64,000 nt of DNA from Litorimonas sp947503715. Lineage in GTDB: Bacteria; Pseudomonadota; Alphaproteobacteria; Caulobacterales; Maricaulaceae. Numbering within the stretch: position 1 is the first letter of the stretch; each line of letters begins with the position of its first letter. Made by a program: the position numbers and the translations under genes. Under the pieces are notes generated by a model. It ran no database searches, was not told where the DNA came from, and saw only the letters and a program-made list of their open reading frames with translations. The stretch is from contig NZ_CP189850.1 in NCBI RefSeq assembly GCF_050271975.1, forward strand, positions 2,604,001-2,668,000, in the 5' to 3' direction. Shown in pieces: positions 52,529 through 60,176 of the stretch.

Positions 52529-52984
52529 ATGGCGATTGAACTGACTGTAAACGGGAAGACGGTCAAAACTGACGTCGATCCCGACACGCCCCTCCTCTGG
52601 GTGATACGCGATGAAATGAAACTCACAGGGACGAAATTCGGGTGCGGCATGGCGCAATGCGGGGCCTGTACCGTTCATGTAAACGGCGAGACCCGCCGCT
52701 CCTGCGTAACCCCCGTGAAGTTCATGGAAGGCAGCGAGGTTACAACGATTGAAGGGCTTGAGGGCAAGGAAGCCAGCGCCGTGCAAAAGGCCTGGACGGG
52801 TATCGACGTCCCGCAATGCGGCTATTGCCAATCCGGGCAGGTCATGAGCGCCGTCGCCCTGCTCAAGAAAGTCCCGAACCCGTCTGATGAGGATATCGAC
52901 ACCGCGATGAACGGCAATATTTGCCGCTGCGCGACCTATGTCCGTATTCGCCAAGCGATCAAAAACGCGGCGAAGGAGGTTTAA
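52529..52984 (+). CDS. Molybdenum hydroxylase 2Fe-2S subunit (isoquinoline 1-oxidoreductase alpha-like)
   Basis: The 151-residue protein binds two 2Fe-2S clusters: a plant-ferredoxin type set (GCGMAQCGACTVHVNGETRRSC seen as C-x4-C-x2-C...C) and a helical set (CGYCQSGQVM and GNICRCATY). It passes electrons from the molybdenum cofactor in the large subunit. Start ATG 52529 (MAIELTVNGK) is chosen because the longer frame adds residues unlike the family; AGAGAG lies before it. It is the first gene of a three-gene unit with the large subunit 1 base downstream. Confidence 0.9.
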   Translation: MAIELTVNGKTVKTDVDPDTPLLWVIRDEMKLTGTKFGCGMAQCGACTVHVNGETRRSCVTPVKFMEGSEVTTIEGLEGKEASAVQKAWTGIDVPQCGYCQSGQVMSAVALLKKVPNPSDEDIDTAMNGNICRCATYVRIRQAIKNAAKEV

Positions 52985-52985
52985 G

Positions 52986-55148
52986 ATGGGAACCGTATTT
53001 AATCCCTCCCGCCGCGGCGTTCTTGCAGGCAGTGGCGCTCTTGTGCTCGGTCTCGCCCTTCCCCTAAAAGGCAAGAAAGTCCTCGCGCAAACCTCCGGCA
53101 ATCCTTTCGCGCCCAATGCTTTCATCCGCATCGCACCGGACAATACCGTGACCATCCTGTCGAAACATATCGAATTTGGTCAAGGCCCTTGGACCGGACT
53201 CGCCACACTTGTTGCCGAAGAATTGGATGCGGACTGGGACCAAATGCGCGTTGAACATGCGCCCGCCGATGTGACGAAATATGCCAATGTTTTGTTCGGA
53301 GTCCAAGGCACGGGCGGATCCACCGCTATGGCCAGCAGTTACACGCAAATGCGCCAAGCGGGCGCGACGGCCCGCGCCATGCTCGTCCAAGCAGCGGCGG
53401 AAAAATGGGGCATGAAGCCTTCCGCGATTACAGTATCGGACGGGATCGTTCGCGGCAGTAGCAACTCGGCAACATTCGGCGAACTCGCCGAAGCGGCATC
53501 CAAAATTGAACCGCCCGTCGAGCCAACGCTCAAAGCCAAAAAGGACTTCAAATTTATCGGCACGGACAGGCCGAAAATTGACAGTCTCAGGAAGTCCACC
53601 GGAACGGCGGAATTCACAATCGATCTCTACCGCCCGAATATGTTGGTGGCCGTTGCCGCGCATCCGCCCGCTTTTGGCGGCACACTCGCCTCTATGGACG
53701 ATAGGGAAGCCCGAAACGTCAAAGGTGTCGTCGATATCGTCACCGTCCCACAGGGCGTCGCCGTCCTGGCTGAGAACACGTTTGCTGCACTTAAGGCCCG
53801 CGACAAGCTTGTCCTGAATTGGTCGGATGACGGTGCGGAGACGCGCGACTCTGCCGCCCTGCGTCAACTCTTCGTCGACGCGGCCCGCACGGACGGGATT
53901 GAGGCCGCAAAAACGGGTGATGCCGCCGTCGCCCTCGCCGCTGCAGAAGAAGACGGCACATTTATCCACGAGGCGGAGTTTTACTTCCCCTTCCTCGCCC
54001 ATGCCACGATGGAACCGCTCGATGCCGTCTTGGAACGCGCGGAAGACGGGTCCGTCGATGTCTGGATGGGCTCACAGATACAGACGATTGACCACGGCAC
54101 GCTCGCGGCTGTGCTGGGCATGGACCAATCAAATATCCGGCTTAACACGATGCTGGCAGGCGGAAGCTTTGGCCGGCTCGCGACGCCGACGGCACATTTC
54201 GCCGCCGAAGCCGCCGCTATCTTCAAAGCGTCCGGCATGGACCGCCCTGTGAAATTCATGTGGACGCGGACCAATGATATTAAGGGCGGCTATTACCGCC
54301 CCATCGCAACCCACAAGGTTCGCGCGGCCATGGACAGATCCGGGGACATCCTCGGCTGGGAACAGACAGTCGCCTCACAATCCCTGACCAAAGGCACACC
54401 TTTCGACACGGGTGCAGAGGTCGATGCGACTATGATCGAAGGCATTAAGGAGCCCTATTACGAGATGCCGGATCATCGCCTGACCGCGCATATGGTCGAT
54501 ATCGGCGTCCCGCCGCTCTGGTGGCGCTCTGTCGGGCACACCCATACGGCCTATGTCATGGAAACAATGATTGACGAGATGTTGGAGAAACAGGGCCTTC
54601 ATCCTGTATCGGGCCGGATGCGTCTGCTCAAAGATCCACGTGAGAAAGCCGTTCTGGCGCGTGTCGCGGAAATGGCAAATTTCAATCGCAAAATGAACCC
54701 GGAGCGCAAACTGGGCGTCGCCGTGCATAAGAGCTTTGGCACATATTGCGCACAGGTCGCAGAGGTCTCTATGAAAAACGGTAAGCCGAAAGTGCATAAA
54801 GTCTGGTGTGCCGTGGATTGCGGGCAACCGATTAATCCGAACGTCATCCGCGCGCAGATTGAAGGCGGCATTGGTTACGGCCTCGGCGCGGTTCTCTTTG
54901 ACGAGATCACGCTGGGCCAAGGCGGCAAAGTCGACCAATCCAATTTCCACGATTATCGCTCACTCCGCATTCACGAAATGCCGCAGATTGAGGTCGCGAT
55001 TATCGACAGTGACGAAAACCCGACAGGCATCGGCGAACCCGGCACGCCGCCCATCGGACCCGCCATTGCCAATGCTCTGCGTCGCTTGGACGGTACACGT
55101 CATCACAGTCTGCCCATTATTGGCCTGAACGATCCGGTAGGTGTGTAA
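52986..55148 (+). CDS. Molybdenum hydroxylase large subunit (isoquinoline 1-oxidoreductase beta-like)
   Basis: The 720-residue protein has a Tat signal (NPSRRGVLAGSGALVLGLALP), so the enzyme is exported with its cofactor already bound. Molybdopterin-binding motifs include GQGPWTGLATLVAEELD, QGTGGSTAMASSY, AGGSFGRLATPTAHFA and the C-terminal GIGEPGTPPIGPAIANAL with the conserved active Glu. IorB-type enzymes hydroxylate N-heterocycles or oxidise aldehydes; the true substrate is unknown. The downstream cytochrome-like lipoprotein is probably its electron acceptor. Confidence 0.9.
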   Translation: MGTVFNPSRRGVLAGSGALVLGLALPLKGKKVLAQTSGNPFAPNAFIRIAPDNTVTILSKHIEFGQGPWTGLATLVAEELDADWDQMRVEHAPADVTKYANVLFGVQGTGGSTAMASSYTQMRQAGATARAMLVQAAAEKWGMKPSAITVSDGIVRGSSNSATFGELAEAASKIEPPVEPTLKAKKDFKFIGTDRPKIDSLRKSTGTAEFTIDLYRPNMLVAVAAHPPAFGGTLASMDDREARNVKGVVDIVTVPQGVAVLAENTFAALKARDKLVLNWSDDGAETRDSAALRQLFVDAARTDGIEAAKTGDAAVALAAAEEDGTFIHEAEFYFPFLAHATMEPLDAVLERAEDGSVDVWMGSQIQTIDHGTLAAVLGMDQSNIRLNTMLAGGSFGRLATPTAHFAAEAAAIFKASGMDRPVKFMWTRTNDIKGGYYRPIATHKVRAAMDRSGDILGWEQTVASQSLTKGTPFDTGAEVDATMIEGIKEPYYEMPDHRLTAHMVDIGVPPLWWRSVGHTHTAYVMETMIDEMLEKQGLHPVSGRMRLLKDPREKAVLARVAEMANFNRKMNPERKLGVAVHKSFGTYCAQVAEVSMKNGKPKVHKVWCAVDCGQPINPNVIRAQIEGGIGYGLGAVLFDEITLGQGGKVDQSNFHDYRSLRIHEMPQIEVAIIDSDENPTGIGEPGTPPIGPAIANALRRLDGTRHHSLPIIGLNDPVGV

Positions 55149-55150
55149 TC

Positions 55151-55804
55151 ATGCGACATTTATTTATCTTCACGGCAGCCGCCGCTCTCTTGACCGCCTG
55201 TGGCGACACAGCCTCAACAGGGACGTTAGAAACAGTTTCAACCCCTGCCCCACGCGTGCAGGTTTCGGGCGAAACACTCGCCGCACCTGCTTCATTTAAT
55301 GCGATCACGAATGAGCGTGAGCGGTCCGCCGCGCTCTTTGATGAAATGTTCAAAGTCATCGGGCATCCGCGCTGTATGAATTGCCATCCGCGCGAAGGCT
55401 CAATCACGCAAGGCGATGACATGACCCCGCATCAGCCAATGATCGTGCGCGGCGAAGACACATTCGGCGCGCCCGCCATGGAATGCTCGACCTGTCACGG
55501 CTCGGAAAATGTCAGCTATGTCGGCATGGAAGGCTCCATCCCCGGTCACGCGCCCTGGCACGTCGCCCCACTTGAAATGGGCTGGCAGGGCCTCAGCGTC
55601 CGCGAAATTTGCGAGCAATTAAAAGATGAAGACCGCAATGGTGGTCGTACACTTGAAGATTTGCACGAACATAATGCCGAAGACGGCCTGGTCGGCTGGG
55701 GATGGAACCCCGGCGAAGGCCGTGAACCCGCACCGGGCACGCAGGCGGAGTTCGGGGCATTAACGCAGGCGTGGATTGATACCGGGGCGGTTTGTCCGGC
55801 TTAG
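55151..55804 (+). CDS. Cytochrome c-like lipoprotein, probable electron acceptor
   Basis: The 217-residue protein starts with a lipoprotein signal (FTAAAALLTAC) and has two haem-binding CxxCH motifs, CMNCH near residue 77 and CSTCH near residue 115. It follows the large subunit by 2 bases, so it most likely takes electrons from the molybdenum hydroxylase in the periplasm and passes them to the respiratory chain. Many databases label this companion an isoquinoline 1-oxidoreductase subunit. Covalent haem attachment is inferred from the motifs only. Confidence 0.78.
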   Translation: MRHLFIFTAAAALLTACGDTASTGTLETVSTPAPRVQVSGETLAAPASFNAITNERERSAALFDEMFKVIGHPRCMNCHPREGSITQGDDMTPHQPMIVRGEDTFGAPAMECSTCHGSENVSYVGMEGSIPGHAPWHVAPLEMGWQGLSVREICEQLKDEDRNGGRTLEDLHEHNAEDGLVGWGWNPGEGREPAPGTQAEFGALTQAWIDTGAVCPA

Positions 55805-55941
55805 AGCGCATTTTGAGTTTAACGCCAAAATACGACTCTCGCCCCCTGAGACTCTCATTGACTGCCCTCAAATATGAAAGCCATTTCGTTAAATAGAGAC
55901 TAGAGTTAGTCGCATCTTGCAATGCGTATCGAGGAATTGAC

Positions 55942-56949
55942 GTGAGCCAATATGAAAGCCCGGAACATTTAAAAGCGGCAGCCTCGCGCGGAAATATAGC
56001 CGCGATGACCACGCTGGGACAACAAATGGTCGCCAAACCCACATCGCGCAAAGCATTTGAGGACGGTCAAATATTCTTAAAACAAGCGCATGAGGCGGGG
56101 AGTGGTGAGGCCGCCCAATTCATCGCGATTATCCATGCCGCAGGCCTGCGCGGCCAGCAAGACTGGCCCAAAGCGCTAGATTATTTGGCGGAAGCGGCGC
56201 TTCTGGGTTGGGAGCCGGCCTCTCAACAGCTTGCAGTTTTTGCTGACCAAATGGATAAAGATGGCACTTGGAATGCGAGCCAAGCCGACCTGATCGCGTT
56301 ACGAAAACAAATCGATATTGAGGCTTTATTGCGCCTGCCCGAAAAACAAATCCTCAGTCAAAACCCCCGTATTCGAAAATGTGAAAACTTTTTGCCGCCC
56401 CGGTTTTGCGACTGGATGATCGCGAGAGCCCGTCCTAATCTTGTCCGCGCGCGCACCTATGACGCGACCGTGGCGGACGGACGAGAGAGTGAGAGTCGCA
56501 CGAATTCATCCGTGAGTTTCGGTCTCTTGGAACTCGACCTCATTTTGCTTTTAATCCAAACGCGGATTTCGAAACTCACGGACATGCCCGTGTTCCTCAT
56601 GGAAAATTCGAGTGTCCTTCACTACAAAGTCGGACAGCAATTTCGACCGCACCACGATTATCTTGATCCCAATAAACCCGCCCATGCTGCGGATATACGC
56701 CGATTTGGCCAACGTTTGGCAACCTGTCTCGTCTATCTGAATGACGACTTTGAAGGTGCCGAAACGGCATTTCCCAAGATCAGCCAGAAATTCCGGTGCC
56801 AGAAAGGAGGAGCGCTCCTCTTTGCGAATGTGGATCATCAGGGTCAGCCTGATCCAAATACGCTCCATGCCGGGTTGCCACCAATCTCCGGCGAAAAATG
56901 GCTCTTCTCGCAGTGGATTCGCACCGGTCCGCCGCCGCAAAGCGCTTAG
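55942..56949 (+). CDS. 2OG-Fe(II) oxygenase, prolyl 4-hydroxylase-like, with Sel1-type N-terminus
   Basis: The 335-residue protein starts with GTG. The first 110 residues show short helical repeats (AASRGNIAAMTTLGQQMV, AHEAGSGEAAQFIAIIHAAG, LDYLAEAALLGWEPASQQLA), as in Sel1/TPR-like proteins. The C-terminal half is a P4H-type oxygenase with the Fe(II) ligands HxD (HHDYLD) and a distal His (TLHAGLP), and Lys in GEKWLFSQW for 2-oxoglutarate. Such enzymes hydroxylate proline or similar side chains, perhaps in a protein bound by the repeats. It is a single gene with 137 bases of upstream spacer. Confidence 0.82.
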   Translation: MSQYESPEHLKAAASRGNIAAMTTLGQQMVAKPTSRKAFEDGQIFLKQAHEAGSGEAAQFIAIIHAAGLRGQQDWPKALDYLAEAALLGWEPASQQLAVFADQMDKDGTWNASQADLIALRKQIDIEALLRLPEKQILSQNPRIRKCENFLPPRFCDWMIARARPNLVRARTYDATVADGRESESRTNSSVSFGLLELDLILLLIQTRISKLTDMPVFLMENSSVLHYKVGQQFRPHHDYLDPNKPAHAADIRRFGQRLATCLVYLNDDFEGAETAFPKISQKFRCQKGGALLFANVDHQGQPDPNTLHAGLPPISGEKWLFSQWIRTGPPPQSA

Positions 56950-56975
56950 ACGGGGCCACGACATAATCCAATTTA

Positions 56976-57073
56976 TCATCCCGTAGGCTACCAAGTGGAG
57001 GTGTGGGACCAGTCGACTGTTTTCTCAAACTTGCGTTTTGTTACGATAGACACCGCATCAAGTGCGGGATGAC
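56976..57073. repeat. REP-like intergenic repeat, copy 1
   Basis: Begins TCATCCCG and ends GTGCGGGATGACG, so the ends are inverted copies of each other. The inside shares AGTGGAG(A/G)TG(C/T)GGGACC, (T/C)TCT(C/T)(T/A)AAAC(T/C)TGCGTT(T/C)TG with the copy at 57868-57980. Downstream come a palindrome (57080-57098) and a hairpin (57108-57128). Confidence 0.7.
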
Positions 57074-57079
57074 GTAGGC

Positions 57080-57098
57080 ATTTGATTGACAATCAAAT
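57080..57098. repeat. Perfect palindrome, copy 1
   Basis: ATTTGATTGACAATCAAAT has two 9-base arms around a central A. A close copy lies at 58025-58043. Both sit beside a REP-like repeat, so they look like a module of one composite element. Confidence 0.65.
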
Positions 57099-57107
57099 GA
57101 CAAGGAA

Positions 57108-57128
57108 CCGAACCGTGTAACGGTTCGG
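57108..57128. repeat. Nine-base-stem hairpin
   Basis: CCGAACCGT and ACGGTTCGG pair perfectly around GTA. It occupies the same place relative to the repeat module as the hairpin at 57996-58014, although the sequences differ. Confidence 0.6.
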
Positions 57129-57235
57129 CGCGAGAACCTCTCTACGGTGAGATAAAATATCTTCATCGAAAAAGATAATCCTCGCTTATGCCAATTTTGA
57201 AAGCGTGGATTGGCAAAGAACTTTCTCCTCAATTT

Positions 57236-57365
57236 CCGTCCATTCCAGCCCGTTGTTTGCTTGCAAACAACATGAGCTGGAATCCAGAGTTAATCATGAT
57301 TTCAGTGAGTTAGTTGCCGTTATGCGATTAACGCTCTGGACCCCAGCTTTCGCTGGGTTGGACGG
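57236..57365. repeat. 130-base multi-branch inverted-repeat element
   Basis: Outer arms CCGTCCA (57236-57242) and TGGACGG (57359-57365) enclose three further stems: TTCCAGC.../GCTGGAA with an inner GTTGTTTGC/GCAAACAAC hairpin (57243-57282), TCCAGAG-TTAAT/ATTAA-CG-CTCTGGA (57283-57340) and CCCAGC/GCTGGG (57342-57357). Either a genomic repeat of the CCAGC-TTTCGCTGG kind or a structured RNA. Confidence 0.6.
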
Positions 57366-57479
57366 GATAAACGGGGATTGAGATTTATTTCAAAAACTGC
57401 GTCCACACCCCCTGAGAGTTGTGCAATCTTTACAGTGTCTTCTTTCACAGGGCGGTCAGGTGCACATTGGCCAGTGCAA

Positions 57480-57550
57480 TTCTGTTTGATGAGGTGTCGA
57501 AAATTTGGTGAAGCTTACCCATTTTTCGACGCATTATTTTAAAAACAGAA
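57480..57550. repeat. 71-base nested hairpin element
   Basis: Outer TTCTGTTT/AAACAGAA and inner GTCGAAAA (57496-57503)/TTTTCGAC (57523-57530) form two nested 8-base stems. It could be a small mobile remnant with terminal inverted repeats or a terminator-like RNA structure. It is not linked to a gene. Confidence 0.5.
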
Positions 57551-57649
57551 ATGCACGGACCGGAAAGAAGCGGTGCTTGTCGTTGGACGAAACCGGGTAA
57601 TGTCGGTGGAGTTGGGTGGCCTATCGAGAGCTGATCGTTCCCAGACTGA

Positions 57650-57841
57650 ATGGTTCGGCCGGTAGCGGAAAAAGGCGCCGTCGCGTGGGGCTTTCTGACA
57701 ATAAGCGTCGGGAGGGCTCGAAAACTATATATTAATTTGGGTTTCCGACCCGAGCCTGACCACCCACGCGAACATCCCGTTTTATTAGAAGTGAAACGGA
57801 AACAACTAAAAGATACAGGAAGCAGAGGCTTCCGAGGATAA
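57650..57841 (+). pseudogene. Possible GNAT acetyltransferase C-terminal fragment
   Basis: The 63-codon frame contains VGRARKLYINLGFRPEPDHP, which resembles the end of GNAT acetyltransferases (A..LYe.lGF). The N-terminal acetyl-CoA-binding part is missing and no ribosome site is seen. It may be the remnant of a decayed gene; chance resemblance is possible. Confidence 0.25.
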
Positions 57842-57867
57842 CAAAACCAACGGTTTCACTCCGCCTG

Positions 57868-57980
57868 TCATCCCGCACGCAACGCAGTGGAGATGCGGGA
57901 CCTATCGCCTGCTCTCTTAAACCTGCGTTCTGCAAACGACAGGCCCCGCATCTGCGAGCTTCGCTCTTGTGCGGGGTAAC
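57868..57980. repeat. REP-like intergenic repeat, copy 2
   Basis: Same orientation as copy 1 (56976-57073). It begins TCATCCCGCACG and ends TGTGCGGGGTAAC, with inside blocks matching copy 1. It is followed by the hairpin 57996-58014 and the palindrome 58025-58043. Confidence 0.7.
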
Positions 57981-57995
57981 AAGGAGGTATTGCCC

Positions 57996-58014
57996 CGAAG
58001 GGCCTTGCCCTTCG
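57996..58014. repeat. Eight-base-stem hairpin
   Basis: CGAAGGGC and GCCCTTCG pair perfectly around CTT, in the composite repeat between copy 2 and the palindrome. Confidence 0.6.
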
Positions 58015-58024
58015 ATTTCTGGAG

Positions 58025-58043
58025 ATTTGATTGATAATCAAAT
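58025..58043. repeat. Palindrome, copy 2
   Basis: ATTTGATTGATAATCAAAT differs from copy 1 (57080-57098) at one base, in the centre. Confidence 0.65.
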
Positions 58044-58097
58044 ATCTTTGTTACGCATCACGTGCGGGTTACAACAAGAGTGCGTATTGAAAGCTCC

Positions 58098-59318
58098 CTA
58101 TTTAACAGCCTTCAAAATCACCTGATCCTCATTGCGGACCAGCGGCGCGTAATCGCGTTCGCGTTTCGGCGCGGGGGCTTTATTGAGATCCGCATAGCGT
58201 TCCAGCTTTTGCGCCTGCACGCGATTGACCTGACGCAGGGCATCGAGGTCTTTCATGGCGTCGACGAATTTCGCATTGAGCGCATCAAACTCGGCTTTGC
58301 TTTGCGAGAGCGCCCGTGACTGACGGTTTTCCGTCTCGGCCTGATTGCGGATGCGTTGTTCATTGACGGCATTGCGCTCACGCTCGGTTTCCAGCGCTTG
58401 ACGCAGACCTGAGGTCTCCTCGTCAAAATGCGCGCCCATCGTGTCCTTGATGCGGAGTTGAGTTGTCAATTGTTCGATCTGGGTTTTCAGCGCGAGAATT
58501 TCATCCGCGCGACGTTTTAATGTATCTTCATGGAGGGACTTTTGGCTCGTCTGCTCATATTCAATAGATTGCAAACGCGAGGTCGCGGCGACGAGTTGTT
58601 CCTTCGCGGCGTGATGATCGAGGCGCAAATCGCGGAGGGCCGCAATCGCGGCGTCGGCGGATTTTGTTTTCTCGTCCAAGCGAACAGTCAGTTCCTCAAC
58701 CGCATTTTCCACTTCCCGCAATTTATGTGTTTTCGCGGAAACTGCCGTATTCGCTTGCGCCAATTCGTCCTGCAAACGTTGCTGTGTGAGCGCGAGATCT
58801 TCGAGCCGTTCGGTGCGTTGTGTCAGTTCCCGCGTCAGGGAATCCGTCTCGCGACGCAATCCGATTTCCGTTTCACGGGCGGCGGCGGCGCGGTCTTTGG
58901 CCTGTGTGATTTCAGCTTTATTTGTTTCGACTTCGCGGCGAAGGGCGTCGCGATCTTTCTGAACGGTCGCGAGTTTCGCCCCCTGCTCCTGCGCCCAAGC
59001 GCGTTTCTTATCAAGGTCGGCCCGGACCTTGACCAATTCCGTGTTCAGGCGCTCCGTCTCGGCTTCCAGTCGTGTTGCATGGCGGACGCTGGCATCCATT
59101 TTCGTCATAGCTTTTGTCAGGCCGGAGAGACGTTTTGCAGCTTGGTCCTGTGCATCCGCGCCGGATTTCAAGGCGGCGGCAATCGCTTGGACCGTGTCTT
59201 GTGCGGCCTTGATGTCTTCCGCGCCGGCTGTGCCCTTTGTGACTTTGGCGACCAAAGGCGAGCTCGTGCGGCGAACATCCGTTTTCGGTGCCACAGTTTC
59301 TTTCTTGAACAGACGCAT
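58098..59318 (-). CDS. Coiled-coil protein of unknown function
   Basis: The 406-residue protein is almost all long alpha-helical coiled coil (about residues 60-380): rich in Glu, Lys, Ala, Gln with heptads such as ETERLNTELVKVRADLDKKR and LRREVETNKAEITQAKDRAA. It has no signal peptide and no membrane helix; the ends are short and basic (MRLFKKETVAPK, KRERDYAPLVRNEDQ). Start ATG 59318 is preceded by GAGGG at suitable spacing. It could be a cytoskeletal or cell-envelope organising protein; I do not recognise a family. Confidence 0.75.
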   Translation of the reverse strand: MRLFKKETVAPKTDVRRTSSPLVAKVTKGTAGAEDIKAAQDTVQAIAAALKSGADAQDQAAKRLSGLTKAMTKMDASVRHATRLEAETERLNTELVKVRADLDKKRAWAQEQGAKLATVQKDRDALRREVETNKAEITQAKDRAAAARETEIGLRRETDSLTRELTQRTERLEDLALTQQRLQDELAQANTAVSAKTHKLREVENAVEELTVRLDEKTKSADAAIAALRDLRLDHHAAKEQLVAATSRLQSIEYEQTSQKSLHEDTLKRRADEILALKTQIEQLTTQLRIKDTMGAHFDEETSGLRQALETERERNAVNEQRIRNQAETENRQSRALSQSKAEFDALNAKFVDAMKDLDALRQVNRVQAQKLERYADLNKAPAPKRERDYAPLVRNEDQVILKAVK

Positions 59319-59426
59319 ATCAACCCTCAGCATAATCTTCGAATCGCCCAGCCCGGGTGATCCCACATAAGGTTTTGGTAACCATGACGTGGTTAAGCGG
59401 GTCTTAACAAAGCAGGCAAAACGTTA

Positions 59427-60176
59427 ATGAATTCGGGAATTTTGATAATAGTCACGGCAGGGTTGTGTGCCGTGATTTCCGGCTTGTTCGGTATGGCTGG
59501 CGGGCTCGTCTTTATGGGCGTCATCGCCAGCCTGATGAGTGTGTCGGCGGCGATGGTGGTCCACGGCGTCGTGCAGTCGGTCTCGAACGGGTCACGCTCC
59601 GCCATTTTGCGTGAACATATCCGCTGGGATATTCTGGGCTGGCAATTGGTCGGTGCTGTGCCCGCGGTCGGGATTATGCTGATGCTGGCCTTTAAACCGG
59701 ACAAGGCGCAGCTCTTTCTCGCGCTGGGCTTTCTCCCGCTCCTGCTCTGGCTGCCGCGTGGCTGGCTGGCCGGGGATGCGGAGAAACCGTCCCATGCGAT
59801 ACTCTGCGGGGCCATGGTCATGGGATTGAATTTGAGTGCGGGCGTGGCCGGTCCGGCGCTGGATTTCTTCTACGTCAAAACCGCCCTCACCCGTAAGGCG
59901 ATTGTCGCAACGAAAGCCGTTACGATGTTTGCAAGCCATCTGGTCAAGATCGGATATTTCGGGATTCCGCTTTTCCTCCTCGGAGATTTCGCGGGCCTTC
60001 CGCCGTGGTGGGTTTTCGCAGCGGCTGTGCCTGCGGTCATCCTCGGCACGAAAATCGGGACGTCATTGCTGGAGCATTTCTCGGATGTCGGCTTCCGAAA
60101 ATACACGCGAATCCTCGTCACCGGGGTCGGGGCGATTTATGTCTGGCGCGGCTTTGATTTACTGACGAGCATGTAA
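59427..60176 (+). CDS. TauE/SafE family membrane transporter
   Basis: The 249-residue protein has about seven to eight helices and the family opening with ISGLFGMAGGLVFMGVI. TauE/SafE proteins export sulphite or organosulphur anions, or take part in other anion movement; the substrate here is not known. It converges on the EamA gene, and the last 40 bases of both overlap. Confidence 0.82.
   Translation: MNSGILIIVTAGLCAVISGLFGMAGGLVFMGVIASLMSVSAAMVVHGVVQSVSNGSRSAILREHIRWDILGWQLVGAVPAVGIMLMLAFKPDKAQLFLALGFLPLLLWLPRGWLAGDAEKPSHAILCGAMVMGLNLSAGVAGPALDFFYVKTALTRKAIVATKAVTMFASHLVKIGYFGIPLFLLGDFAGLPPWWVFAAAVPAVILGTKIGTSLLEHFSDVGFRKYTRILVTGVGAIYVWRGFDLLTSM

Larger units (their letters stand above)
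56950..58097. other. 1.15-kb repeat-rich stretch without a convincing gene
   Basis: Between the oxygenase and the coiled-coil gene lies a run of inverted and direct repeats: two REP-like units, two ATTTGATTGA-type palindromes, several strong hairpins, one large multi-branch fold and a possible degraded gene fragment. No frame longer than about 60 codons has a ribosome site. The parts I can define are listed separately. Confidence 0.75.

Noticed and set aside
53064..54002. Minus-strand 312-codon frame opposite the molybdenum hydroxylase
   Set aside because: Antisense to conserved motifs of the large subunit and without any recognisable feature.
57400..57860. Possible known structured RNA (tmRNA, RNase P, 6S)
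   Set aside because: I looked for the conserved cores of these RNAs and did not find them; only generic hairpins are present.
56976..58043. CRISPR array
   Set aside because: Repeats are few, long and unequally spaced; no regular spacer pattern and no cas gene.
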